From Staphylococcus sp. (GTDB lineage Bacteria; Bacteroidota; Bacteroidia; Bacteroidales; Muribaculaceae): a stretch of DNA of 64,000 nucleotides. The stretch is taken from the NCBI GenBank assembly GCA_023665865.1, contig JAMPDC010000001.1:2364021-2428020 (forward strand). Reading direction: 5' to 3'. A program made the translations under genes and the position numbers. Of the stretch, positions 45,438-53,818 are shown piece by piece. Within the stretch, counting starts at the first letter, position 1. Every line of letters begins with the position of its first letter. Under the pieces are notes generated by a model, which worked only from the letters and a program-made list of their open reading frames with translations, did no database searches and was not told the DNA's origin.

Positions 45438-46634
45438 ATGGCAAAAGTCGTAATTATCGGAGCCGGCGGCGTTGGTACCGTAGTGGCTCACAAGTGCGCC
45501 CAGCACCCTGAAGTGTTCACCGAGATCGTCATAGCCTCGCGTACACGCAGTAAATGTGACGCCATCGTAGAAGCCATCGGCAAACCCAACATCAGTTCTG
45601 ACGTTGTAGACGCCGACAGTGTTCCTCAGCTCGTCGAATTGTTCAACCGCCACAAACCCGAGCTTGTCATCAACGTGGCACTCCCCTATCAGGACCTTAC
45701 CATCATGGATGCCTGTCTCATCTGTGGCGTCAACTATCTTGACACAGCCAACTATGAGCCAAAAGATGTGGCACACTTTGAATATTCATGGCAGTGGGCC
45801 TACAAACAGCGCTTTGAAGAAGCCGGCTTGACTGCTATCCTTGGATGCGGATTTGACCCGGGCGTCTCCGGTGTCTTCACCGCCTATGCTGCAAAGCACT
45901 ATTTCTCCGACATGCAGTATCTTGATATTGTAGACTGCAATGGCGGCGACCACGGCAAGGCTTTTGCCACCAACTTCAATCCGGAAATCAACATCCGTGA
46001 GATCACCCAAAACGGCCGCTACTACGAGGATGGCAAATGGGTGACCACCGGTCCCCTCGAAATCCATAAGCCCCTCACCTATCCTAACATCGGCGAGCGC
46101 GAAAGCTACCTCCTCTATCACGAAGAGCTGGAATCACTCGTGAAAAACTATCCCTCAATCAAGCGTGCACGCTTCTGGATGACCTTCGGTCAGGAATATC
46201 TCACCCACCTGCGTGTGATCCAGAACATCGGTATGGCCCGCATCGATGAAGTAGAGTTCAACGGTCAGAAAATCGTCCCCCTCCAGTTCCTCAAAGCAGT
46301 CCTCCCCAATCCTCAAGATCTTGGTGAGAACTACCACGGTGAGACATCAATCGGCTGTCGCATCGAGGGTCTTGACAAAGAAGGCAAACATCTGACTTAT
46401 TATATCTGGAACAACTGTTCCCACGAGGAAGCATTCCGCGAGACAGGCATGCAAGCCGTCAGCTATACCACCGGTGTACCCGCTATGGTCGGTGCCATGA
46501 TGTTCCTTACCGGCAAATGGGTTAAACCCGGCGTGAACAATGTCGAGGAATTTGATCCCGATCCCTTCCTTGCGGAACTTGCCAAGGATGGTCTCCCCTG
46601 GAACGAGGAATTCAACCTCAACCTCGAAGTGTAG
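45438..46634 (+). CDS. carboxyspermidine/carboxynorspermidine dehydrogenase (saccharopine dehydrogenase family)
   Basis: The 398-residue protein has the Rossmann motif VVIIGAGGVGTVVAHKCAQ at the N-terminus and the saccharopine-dehydrogenase-family pattern (ELVINVALPYQDLTIMDAC, GVNYLDTANYEP, LGCGFDPGVSGVFTAYA). This branch makes carboxyspermidine from putrescine and aspartate semialdehyde for the alternative polyamine route used by Bacteroidetes. The decarboxylase partner (nspC) is not in the window. Lysine metabolism is the other possibility but fits less well. A terminator follows 45 bases after the stop. Confidence 0.85.
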   Translation: MAKVVIIGAGGVGTVVAHKCAQHPEVFTEIVIASRTRSKCDAIVEAIGKPNISSDVVDADSVPQLVELFNRHKPELVINVALPYQDLTIMDACLICGVNYLDTANYEPKDVAHFEYSWQWAYKQRFEEAGLTAILGCGFDPGVSGVFTAYAAKHYFSDMQYLDIVDCNGGDHGKAFATNFNPEINIREITQNGRYYEDGKWVTTGPLEIHKPLTYPNIGERESYLLYHEELESLVKNYPSIKRARFWMTFGQEYLTHLRVIQNIGMARIDEVEFNGQKIVPLQFLKAVLPNPQDLGENYHGETSIGCRIEGLDKEGKHLTYYIWNNCSHEEAFRETGMQAVSYTTGVPAMVGAMMFLTGKWVKPGVNNVEEFDPDPFLAELAKDGLPWNEEFNLNLEV

Positions 46635-46679
46635 AGCATCACCTTCTGACTCCACAATAAGTCTTATGTACAACAAATC

Positions 46680-46722
46680 ATGGCCTGCGGCTTGACATCA
46701 CGGTCGTCGCAGGCCATTTTCT
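46680..46722 (+). terminator. intrinsic terminator between dehydrogenase and beta-helix genes
   Basis: ATGGCCTGCG (46680-46689) pairs perfectly with CGCAGGCCAT (46708-46717), followed by TTTCTCTTT. The end is only 15 bases before the next ATG. Confidence 0.8.
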
Positions 46723-46737
46723 CTTTGAATCATCACC

Positions 46738-49206
46738 ATGCTTAAACAGTTTACAGTATTTTCCGCTGCCGTCATCATGACGTTGCCGTCAATCGCAGCC
46801 GACACATACAATCTTGACAAGGTAACAGGTATCGTAACCACTTCAGATAAAACTTATCAGCTCGGGCCGAATGTCCTGATGCTGAGTTCTGAAGAAATCG
46901 GTTCTCCCTATGTATTTACAGATCCTATCAAGGCATTTGAAGCCGTAAACTCAGCCGCAGGCAAAAGTGTGACCCTCTTGGCGACACCATCTGTATATTG
47001 GCTTGATAATCCAGACGATCCCGCAGTCAGAAAGGATCCCGGCGGGACACCATATGCTGTAAAGATCAAATGTGACACGCTGCGCATCATAGGGCTGGCC
47101 GATAATCCGGAGGATATTGTCTTTGCCGTCAACCGCGGTCAGACACAAGGAGCCCTTGGCAATTACACTATGTTTCATTTCAATGGCCGAAGTCTCGAAA
47201 CGGCCAATATCACCTATGGTAACTACTGTAATCTGGATTTGGTCTATCCGCGCGATCCTTCGTTCAACCGCGGGAAGCGCCGCGAAGCTATTGTCCAGGC
47301 CCAGATAGGCATTTGTGAGAACACCGACCGATTTTTTGCAAATAATTGCCGTTTCCTCAGTCGCCTAAATCTTTGCCCCTTCATAGGAGCCCGCCGTTCA
47401 CTATACAATGGTTGCTACTTTGAATGTACTGACGATGCTCTGACAGGCTCTGCCATATATGTCGACTGCGATTTCACATTCTATAGCGGCAAGCCTCTAT
47501 ACTCAGCGCCTGCCACCGGTGCAATCTTTCTTGATTGTGATTTCCATACTCTCGTCAATGGCACACAATATCTGACCAAAGCTCCCGGTATGGTCACGAT
47601 CATAGATGGACGGTTTACCTCAGACAACCATGTCACCCTCCAGTGGACGCGCGATACATCTCCTATCAGATGTTATCAAAGCAATATTTCCCTCAACGGC
47701 ATTCCGGTCACCATTGATGGCAACCGTCGTGATCTCGGGCCGGACATCAGCGAAACACCGCTCCTGAAAGCATATAAGATTGTCGACAACGGCACAACCG
47801 TCTATAATATACCTAATCTCACTGCCGGCGATGACGGTTGGGATCCGCTCGGAATGAGAGGAAAAATCGAGGATATCGAAAGACGTAACGGCACGCAGCT
47901 GCTCGGTCTTCCAGTTGCGCTGCGGGTCTCAACTTCAGAAAAAAAGATTGAAGCAGAGAATGACCGGCTCAATCTGACACCCATCCTACTTTTGTGGGGT
48001 GAATATCCCGCAGCGGCCCCAAAAAGTGTACGTTGGACAGCACCGACCACACTCAAACTCGAGCAGAGCAATGGAATAAGTGCTACTGCTGTCAGTGCCA
48101 ATACTTTCCCACGTGAGATCGATGCGATAATCACAGCCTCAACTTCAGACGGGCTCATCGGAGCCACAGATGTCAGAATAGGAGCTAAACTTAAAAATGC
48201 GCCCGAACTGACAACTCTTCCTGTCATAGAAGTAGAGAAATCCAATCTGAAGCTCAAATACGGGCTAACCGCCGACGGCACTGATGACAGCAACATCACC
48301 TGGTATCGTGCCACGCAGCAAGATTTGTCAGACAGTATTGCCGTGCGTCAGGGTCACGGAGTCTCTGCATCAATCTATCCGCTGAGCGGTACAGACAAAG
48401 GATGCTACCTCGCCGCTAAAATCGAGCCTAAATTGACCGATAGCAAATATGGGATGCCGGTAGTAGCGCGTCTCGACAACAAGATGTTGGCCGGACCGTC
48501 AAAGAAAGGAAGCAGACTTACGACATCATTTGCAGAAGTACCTATCCGCCGCAACTCCGCCGGCATGAAAGGGACATGGCACTTTGACACATATAAACCG
48601 GCCGACACCGGAGCCCATGATTGGACACCTGATCCTAATCTGAGCTGGTATTACGGCCCTGGAGTTGATGCCACCACCGGCATTGGCCTCGTGCAGGCAA
48701 CCCGCGGTGCCCGTCTGTCATATACCCCATTCCGAGACAAATGTAAAGATATGAGCCTTTCCATCATCGCTGAACCGGCCAAAGGTCCGGGTCAAGGTTT
48801 TGGCAGTGCAACAGGCCAGTATATGGATCTCTGCATCAAATTCAACCCAGTGACCCTCACCGGCTATGGCTTGCGTATCGAACGCACCCCAGACTATGAC
48901 AAGGCGGTGACATTCACGCTTGTCCGTTACGATAATGGCAAAGTCACACCAATAAGCGAGCCCGTAGCATCAAACTGTTTCCGTAATCCATGCTACATCA
49001 ATGTCGAGATCCGCAACAATGTCATGACTGCAATAGCGAGAACCGAAGCAGAATCATCGCCATCAAGCGATCCCGCCGTAAAAAGCCATGTATTTGTCAC
49101 CGCCCCAGTCTCTCCGACAGACGACTGTTCGTTTGCCATACAGCACACCGGTACGACAGGTCCCGGCGCGACTTTGCTCAGAAATCTTGATGTGACCTGG
49201 AAATAA
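46738..49206 (+). CDS. large secreted right-handed beta-helix (pectin-lyase-fold) protein with C-terminal sandwich domain
   Basis: The 822-residue protein has a signal peptide (about 1-21, ending SIAADT). Residues about 60-330 show repeated short strands with stacked Asn, Cys and aromatic residues (FANNCRFLSRLNLC, NGCYFECTDDALTGSAIYVDCDFTFYSG, IFLDCDFHTL), the pattern of a pectinesterase-like right-handed beta-helix. The middle (about 430-640) looks like Ig-like sheets. The last 200 residues (WHFDTYKPADTG, LSIIAEPAKGPGQGFG, YGLRIERTPDYDKAVTF, CSFAIQHTGTTGPG) resemble a concanavalin/LamG-type sandwich. There is no lipobox. It may be a polysaccharide-binding or pectin-type esterase, but I see no diagnostic catalytic motif. 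Confidence 0.7.
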   Translation: MLKQFTVFSAAVIMTLPSIAADTYNLDKVTGIVTTSDKTYQLGPNVLMLSSEEIGSPYVFTDPIKAFEAVNSAAGKSVTLLATPSVYWLDNPDDPAVRKDPGGTPYAVKIKCDTLRIIGLADNPEDIVFAVNRGQTQGALGNYTMFHFNGRSLETANITYGNYCNLDLVYPRDPSFNRGKRREAIVQAQIGICENTDRFFANNCRFLSRLNLCPFIGARRSLYNGCYFECTDDALTGSAIYVDCDFTFYSGKPLYSAPATGAIFLDCDFHTLVNGTQYLTKAPGMVTIIDGRFTSDNHVTLQWTRDTSPIRCYQSNISLNGIPVTIDGNRRDLGPDISETPLLKAYKIVDNGTTVYNIPNLTAGDDGWDPLGMRGKIEDIERRNGTQLLGLPVALRVSTSEKKIEAENDRLNLTPILLLWGEYPAAAPKSVRWTAPTTLKLEQSNGISATAVSANTFPREIDAIITASTSDGLIGATDVRIGAKLKNAPELTTLPVIEVEKSNLKLKYGLTADGTDDSNITWYRATQQDLSDSIAVRQGHGVSASIYPLSGTDKGCYLAAKIEPKLTDSKYGMPVVARLDNKMLAGPSKKGSRLTTSFAEVPIRRNSAGMKGTWHFDTYKPADTGAHDWTPDPNLSWYYGPGVDATTGIGLVQATRGARLSYTPFRDKCKDMSLSIIAEPAKGPGQGFGSATGQYMDLCIKFNPVTLTGYGLRIERTPDYDKAVTFTLVRYDNGKVTPISEPVASNCFRNPCYINVEIRNNVMTAIARTEAESSPSSDPAVKSHVFVTAPVSPTDDCSFAIQHTGTTGPGATLLRNLDVTWK

Positions 49207-49243
49207 ACCCATCTGTCCCCCCTCAGCCACTATTACTATTACT

Positions 49244-49287
49244 CCGATCCACGACTGATTTCAAGCTGTCGTGGATCGGCATTTTTT
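49244..49287 (+). terminator. intrinsic terminator after the beta-helix gene
   Basis: CCGATCCACGAC (49244-49255) and GTCGTGGATCGG (49268-49279) form a perfect 12-bp stem, followed by CATTTTTT. Confidence 0.9.
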
Positions 49288-49435
49288 CAAGCGGATATAT
49301 TTCAAATCTTATTTTTTCATCCAAACTATTTTATGATTAAAAAAAAGTTACTACTTTCGCAGCATAGAATAGCAGACGGTCAGCACCAGACCGACAACGT
49401 AAAGAAATAATCCGAAAAACAATACACAATTAAAT

Positions 49436-49990
49436 ATGATTTTTAATTTCCGTATAGTCTCCGACGAAGTTGACAACTTCAAACGTGAAATCCAAATCGA
49501 TGCTGATGCGACTTTCCTTGATCTCCGCAATGCCATCTGTGACTCTGTAGGTTACGACAAGGGCCAATTCAGTTCATTCTTCATGTGTGAGGATGGTTGG
49601 GAACGCAATCAGGAAATCTGTCTTGAAGACATGGGTTCAGATTCATCAGAAGATGTGTATCTGATGGAAGACACTCCGCTGAGTGATTTTATCGAGGACG
49701 AAGGCCAACGCCTTGTGTGGGTGTTTGACTACATGACCGACCGCTCTTTCTTCCTTGAAATGAAAAAGTCAATCCCCGGCAAGAGCCTCCACGATCCCTT
49801 GTGCACCATATCTATGGGCGAAGCTCCTTCCCAGTTTGTTGATCTTGACGATTTTGACGCTAAGATCGATGCAAAAGCCGCTCAAGCAGCTGCCCAGACA
49901 GATCTTGATGATGATTTCTATGGCTCAACCGAATTCAATGAAGATGAGTTTGATGCCGCAGGATTTGACGAAATGACTTTTGACGAATAA
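49436..49990 (+). CDS. pRiA4b ORF-3-like acidic protein
   Basis: The 184-residue protein resembles the plasmid pRiA4b ORF-3-like family (sometimes listed as an IS1096 TnpR-like passenger). It starts with a ubiquitin-like beta strand pair (MIFNFRIVSDEVDNFKREI, then a FLDLRNAICDSVGYD helix) and has the FFMCEDGWERNQEI and LSDFIEDEGQRLVWVFDYMTDRSFFLEM segments expected of that fold. The C-terminal 45 residues are strongly acidic (TDLDDDFYGSTEFNEDEFD). No transposase or repeats are nearby, so it is a chromosomal family member. The role is unknown. A weak TACTTTCG box (49352-49359) may drive it. Confidence 0.7.
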   Translation: MIFNFRIVSDEVDNFKREIQIDADATFLDLRNAICDSVGYDKGQFSSFFMCEDGWERNQEICLEDMGSDSSEDVYLMEDTPLSDFIEDEGQRLVWVFDYMTDRSFFLEMKKSIPGKSLHDPLCTISMGEAPSQFVDLDDFDAKIDAKAAQAAAQTDLDDDFYGSTEFNEDEFDAAGFDEMTFDE

Positions 49991-50020
49991 AAACAGGCGA
50001 TAACTGTAGTAACATACTTC

Positions 50021-50068
50021 AAACGGCAGAATGAGTGTAAAAAAAGCGAGCTCATTCTGCCGTTTTTC
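50021..50068 (+). terminator. strong terminator between convergent genes
   Basis: AAACGGCAGAATGAG (50021-50035) pairs perfectly with CTCATTCTGCCGTTT (50051-50065) and is followed by TTCTT. It separates the acidic-protein gene from the leftward FemAB-like gene and could serve both. Confidence 0.9.
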
Positions 50069-50094
50069 TTATGTTGCAGCCCTTATCGGTGATG

Positions 50095-51033
50095 CTACAG
50101 CTCAAGCTCATAGATATCATAGACCACCGAGCGGCCACCGAATTCCTCTTTGTGGAGAACCATCCCCTCGTTGAGATAGCGTCCGGCATCTTCATTAGAT
50201 ATACCGAAATCAAAATAGTTATTTCCAGGCAGTATATTAAACAGCAGTTCATGATAGATGACATCCGTGGCATAGAGATCCTTGCCTCGCTGCGTACATG
50301 CAGCATACTGGAGATGGACGACACCACGATCAAGGTATATAACGGCTCCGCCAAGCACCTCTCCCGCTTCATCTGTGGCTGTGTAAAAGAGGATATTGTC
50401 GGGGAAATGCGATTTCAGGTAGTCAAGTTCAGCTGCTGTATGCACAGGACGGGTATTGTGGCGGATCCGGCGATCTTCAATCACAATATCCCAGAATGGT
50501 TGAGAAGTCGCAACCTCAGTCACACTTATATTGTTTTTACGTTGGCGCTTCAACGCACGCTTGCCAAGACGCGACGAAGGGATAGGATTCCGGAGATTGA
50601 TTACTGTCGAGAGATTTCTGACAGCCAGACGTGCATTATATCTGAACAGTGCATATAAGTCCTCTTCAGCACCTTGGCGATGATAGATATGAGGGATGGC
50701 CTTATATATCAACTTTTTTATACCTACTGCTCGCAACTCCCCGGCAAGCACTTCCAGCATCTCAAGCGGCATGGCTCCGTCAGTCCTGCAACCAAGCACC
50801 AGGCCGCCATAAGTCAAGCCTGCATGACTCGAGAGGACTCCATTGGAAAGGGTGGCAGGCAGCAGCGCAAGCAGACAGCCTGAATCATCAAAAAACATGT
50901 AGGAATGGTCGGGGAAACGGTCTGCATGATACTCCATGTAGTCGCGTTTGAGCAAAAACGTGCCATTTTTTGACTCATCGACAAAACTATCCCACTCTTC
51001 TTTCCGTGCCGGATTATAACGTTCGATTTTCAT
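50095..51033 (-). CDS. FemAB/GNAT-like acyltransferase (Acetyltransf_6 type)
   Basis: The 312-residue protein from the ATG at 51031-51033 (MKIERYNPARKEEWDSFV) has the tandem GNAT-like halves of FemAB/BioF2-like proteins: an N-terminal NGTFLLKRDYMEYH segment, GLTYGGLVLG, a central RNARLAVRNLSTVINLR, then ILFYTATDEAGEVLGGAVIYL and NYFDFGISNEDAGRYLNEG. Relatives transfer aminoacyl or acyl groups to cell-wall precursors, or sugars. A longer frame would extend into the TsaC-like gene and is discarded. It begins 13 bases after that gene on the same strand, so it is probably the last gene of a three-gene transcript. Confidence 0.8.
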   Translation of the reverse strand: MKIERYNPARKEEWDSFVDESKNGTFLLKRDYMEYHADRFPDHSYMFFDDSGCLLALLPATLSNGVLSSHAGLTYGGLVLGCRTDGAMPLEMLEVLAGELRAVGIKKLIYKAIPHIYHRQGAEEDLYALFRYNARLAVRNLSTVINLRNPIPSSRLGKRALKRQRKNNISVTEVATSQPFWDIVIEDRRIRHNTRPVHTAAELDYLKSHFPDNILFYTATDEAGEVLGGAVIYLDRGVVHLQYAACTQRGKDLYATDVIYHELLFNILPGNNYFDFGISNEDAGRYLNEGMVLHKEEFGGRSVVYDIYELEL

Positions 51034-51046
51034 ATCGATGCTGACA

Positions 51047-51667
51047 TTATCGTAAAACGCCTTTACCCTCACGCAGAATCTCAGGGTTAGAACTGTCAGA
51101 GAGATCCACAACTGTAGAGGGCTCTGGATTCCACCCACCGTTACTACCCTCATTGTCGTCGATAAGCAACGAAGCTACTCCTTCAAATGCCATTGCCAAT
51201 TCCTGAGCATTAAACTCCGGAACTTCATCGTCGACTTTGAGAGAGGATGAGAGTATCGGATGTCCGAGCGCTGAGGCGATGGCCGTTGCAATATTATTGT
51301 CAGGCACACGGATACCCACTTCCTTGCGTCCCTTGAATACCTTAGGAAGCGAAGTCGCCGCCGGTAGAATAAATGTGAACGGTCCCGGAAGATTCTGGCG
51401 CAGTATGCGGAACGATTCATTATCTATGCGTGCATACTCGCTCGCCATTGAGATCCCGTCGCAAACCACAGAAAGAGTCTGCTTCTGTGGATTAAGGCCC
51501 TTGTATTTACACAGACGCTCAATCGCTGAATTATTGAGAGCGTCACATCCTATAGCATAAAGCGTATCGGTCGGAAAAATGATGATACCTCCATTGCGCA
51601 GACACTCGACTGCTTCATCTATATAGCGATCGTTGACACTTGTCGGATACATTCTAAGCGTTTTCAT
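51047..51667 (-). CDS. tsaC: L-threonylcarbamoyladenylate synthase (TsaC/Sua5 family)
   Basis: TsaC makes threonylcarbamoyl-AMP from threonine, bicarbonate and ATP for the t6A modification next to tRNA anticodons. The 206-residue protein has the YrdC-fold motifs GGIIIFPTDTLYAIGCDA, RLCKYKGLNPQKQTLSVVC, GPFTFILPA, VGIRVPDNN and PILSSSLK, and ends with a STVVDLS strand. It lacks the extra Sua5 C-terminal domain, so it is the short TsaC type. It is preceded by the B3/B4-domain gene with a 36-base gap and followed by the FemAB-like gene. Confidence 0.93.
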   Translation of the reverse strand: MKTLRMYPTSVNDRYIDEAVECLRNGGIIIFPTDTLYAIGCDALNNSAIERLCKYKGLNPQKQTLSVVCDGISMASEYARIDNESFRILRQNLPGPFTFILPAATSLPKVFKGRKEVGIRVPDNNIATAIASALGHPILSSSLKVDDEVPEFNAQELAMAFEGVASLLIDDNEGSNGGWNPEPSTVVDLSDSSNPEILREGKGVLR

Positions 51668-51703
51668 ATATCTCTTGAGGGATTGGTTGAACTGTCTTTA
51701 TTC

Positions 51704-52369
51704 TTATGGCTTGTGGAAATTGACCACCAGATCAGTGGCTTCAGCATACTTTTCAAGAAGCGACACCGTGAGCGAGACCACATCATCGACCGGCATTTCC
51801 TCACCATAGATATTGATGCACATCAGCAACTTTGTGGTGTCAAGGCTCAGTTTGGTGCGTTCGTTATCACTGGTTGGGGTTCCGACTCCACCGGTCGCAT
51901 CGCGGTAGACGGGCATATTCTCTATATTAAGCACACCACGCCCTATGCCTTCAAACGGCTCATCGGAGCGTCCGACGCCAAGAGTGAGCAGATTACCATC
52001 AATCTTATCCACGTCAAATCCGCCGATTGAGTAGCCAGACTGGAGGGAGACAAGATTGATGAGATCAACAAGCGTGTCAATACGATATAGATCCATGCCT
52101 TTAACCACACGACGTGAAAGAGCTTCTGCCGACGGACGGTAGCGATTAGGCTCCTTGCCACAGGCTTTATAAGCCTCACGCGTAGCACGGATGGCGGGAC
52201 GCTTATTGATGTCGGAGAGCTCCGTGACTTCCCGTAAATCTGAAGCACAACGCGTGATGAGCTCCCATAGTTCTTCAGAAGTAGGACTGTTTCGGACAGT
52301 TGCTTCTATCGTCACAACCTGAAGGCTGGGAGCTGCTTTTCGTATATTATCTTCAAATTTTATTTCCAT
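51704..52369 (-). CDS. stand-alone B3/B4 (PheRS beta-type) tRNA-binding/editing domain protein
   Basis: The 221-residue protein is a free-standing B3/B4 domain, the editing module of the phenylalanyl-tRNA synthetase beta chain. Visible parts are NKRPAIRATREAYKACGKEPNRYRPSAEAL (about 56-85), YRIDTLVDLINLVSLQSGYSIGGFDVDKI and GVLNIENMPVYRDATGGVGTPTSDNERT. In the synthetase this domain clears tyrosine from tRNA-Phe. A separate copy suggests trans-editing or another tRNA or small-molecule role. It is first in a leftward set with tsaC. Confidence 0.85.
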   Translation of the reverse strand: MEIKFEDNIRKAAPSLQVVTIEATVRNSPTSEELWELITRCASDLREVTELSDINKRPAIRATREAYKACGKEPNRYRPSAEALSRRVVKGMDLYRIDTLVDLINLVSLQSGYSIGGFDVDKIDGNLLTLGVGRSDEPFEGIGRGVLNIENMPVYRDATGGVGTPTSDNERTKLSLDTTKLLMCINIYGEEMPVDDVVSLTVSLLEKYAEATDLVVNFHKP

Positions 52370-52394
52370 TATTTCCTACATATTGTTATAAACA

Positions 52395-52402
52395 CAAAAT
52401 TA
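52395..52402 (-). promoter_or_regulatory. promoter -7 box for the B3/B4-tsaC-FemAB set
   Basis: The minus strand reads TAATTTTG, 25 bases before the start codon at 52369. Confidence 0.5.
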
Positions 52403-52437
52403 GTCAAAATTTGTTGAAAAAATTCAAACATTTGTCG

Positions 52438-52445
52438 TAAATTTG
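52438..52445 (+). promoter_or_regulatory. promoter -7 box for the LOS core cluster
   Basis: TAAATTTG matches TAnnTTTG. It is the nearest promoter to kdtA (ATG at 52541), giving a leader of about 90 bases. Confidence 0.5.
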
Positions 52446-52540
52446 TGGTCTAATCTGAGGCTTCTTCTCCCACTTGGCACCCACAAGCTGGTGAAGGGCC
52501 GTCTGTTTTATTATCCCCTATTCTACGGATACCAGCTGAT

Positions 52541-53818
52541 ATGCTCGATATATATGATTTAGGAATGAAAATCGGCCGGCACGCGCTCTCAGCCTTGGCC
52601 GGAGCCGTGCGCGGCGAAAGGCCATCGAAATTCATGCGTTTTGCCCGAGGACAGAAGGACGCATTGAAGGAGGCAGAGAAAGCCGCTTCCCTACTTGACC
52701 GCGAGCTGCCCACAGTGTGGATCCATGCAGCATCTCTCGGCGAATTTGGCATTGCCAGACCGATCATCAAGATGCTTAAAGCGCAGTGCGGGTGCAATAT
52801 TGTATTGACTTTCTTCTCTCCTACCGGCTATGAGGCGCTGAACCGTAAAGGTTATAACGGTGCCGATTGTGTGCTCTATCTTCCCTTTGACTCGTCAGAC
52901 AACGTACGTAAATTTCTCGACATCATCAAGCCGACATGTGCGGTATTCATGGTGTCGGAATATTGGCACAACTATCTTCATGAGCTCCATCGCCGCAACA
53001 TCCCGGCCTATCTCGTCTCTGCCGTCATCCGCAGTGACAGTCCCTTCTTCAGGTGGTATGGCAAACTCTATCGTGAAAGCATCAGACATTTCAGGAGAAT
53101 TTTTGTGCTCAACGAAGAGTCGAAGGAATTGCTCAACGGACTTGGGGTTGACAATGTGGCAATCAACGGAGATCCGCTCTTCGACAATGTGAAAGTCATT
53201 TCGACCACTCCATGGAGCGATCCGGTAATCGAGCATTTCGTTGCAGGAGCAAAAGTGTTTCTCGGAGGCAGTCTGCACGATGACGAGGATGTAAAACTTG
53301 TATCAACCTTGGTCAACCGTCACCCCGACACCCGTTTTATCCTTGTCCCCCACGAAATTCAGCCATCTGTCATGCGTCACATCGAAGAGTCTATTGAGGG
53401 GAAAGTCAAATTCTACAGCAAGTGTGATGCCAAGACTGATTTCGCTAACTGCCGTGTGCTTGTCATTGATTTCGTAGGAGCATTGGCATATATATATCGT
53501 TACGCAGACATGGCCTACGTTGGCGGAGGATTCACCAAGCTTCTCCACAGCATCATCGAGCCGGCAGTCTATGGACTTCCGGTCGCTTTCGGACCCAATG
53601 TCAACCGCAAGGTGGTCACCAGACAGATGATGGATCTCGGCATAGGGCGCAGCGTCTCGACAGCTGACGAACTTGACGAATGGTTTGTCGGCCTGAAAGA
53701 TGACCCGGATGCGCTCAAAAAACTTTCTGAAACGGCATCGCGCTACGTAGACCGCAATGTAGGCGCCACGCAGCGTGTTGTAGATAAAATCATTGAGGAT
53801 ATATGCGCGAAAAAGTAA
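52541..53818 (+). CDS. kdtA: 3-deoxy-D-manno-octulosonic acid (Kdo) transferase
   Basis: KdtA/WaaA adds Kdo from CMP-Kdo to the lipid A precursor. The 425-residue GT30 enzyme shows the N-terminal donor motif WIHAASLGEFGIARPI with the likely base E68, TFFSPTGYEAL, YLPFDSSDNVRKFL, FVLNEESKELL, GGSLHDDED, the CMP-binding VPHEIQP and the late motif AYVGGGFTKLLHSIIEPAVYG. The N-terminal membrane segment is weak. Its end overlaps the next gene by 16 bases. Confidence 0.95.
   Translation: MLDIYDLGMKIGRHALSALAGAVRGERPSKFMRFARGQKDALKEAEKAASLLDRELPTVWIHAASLGEFGIARPIIKMLKAQCGCNIVLTFFSPTGYEALNRKGYNGADCVLYLPFDSSDNVRKFLDIIKPTCAVFMVSEYWHNYLHELHRRNIPAYLVSAVIRSDSPFFRWYGKLYRESIRHFRRIFVLNEESKELLNGLGVDNVAINGDPLFDNVKVISTTPWSDPVIEHFVAGAKVFLGGSLHDDEDVKLVSTLVNRHPDTRFILVPHEIQPSVMRHIEESIEGKVKFYSKCDAKTDFANCRVLVIDFVGALAYIYRYADMAYVGGGFTKLLHSIIEPAVYGLPVAFGPNVNRKVVTRQMMDLGIGRSVSTADELDEWFVGLKDDPDALKKLSETASRYVDRNVGATQRVVDKIIEDICAKK

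Noticed and set aside
49436-49990. Mobile element, because of the IS1096/TnpR-like family name
   Set aside because: No transposase, terminal repeats or target duplication around the gene.
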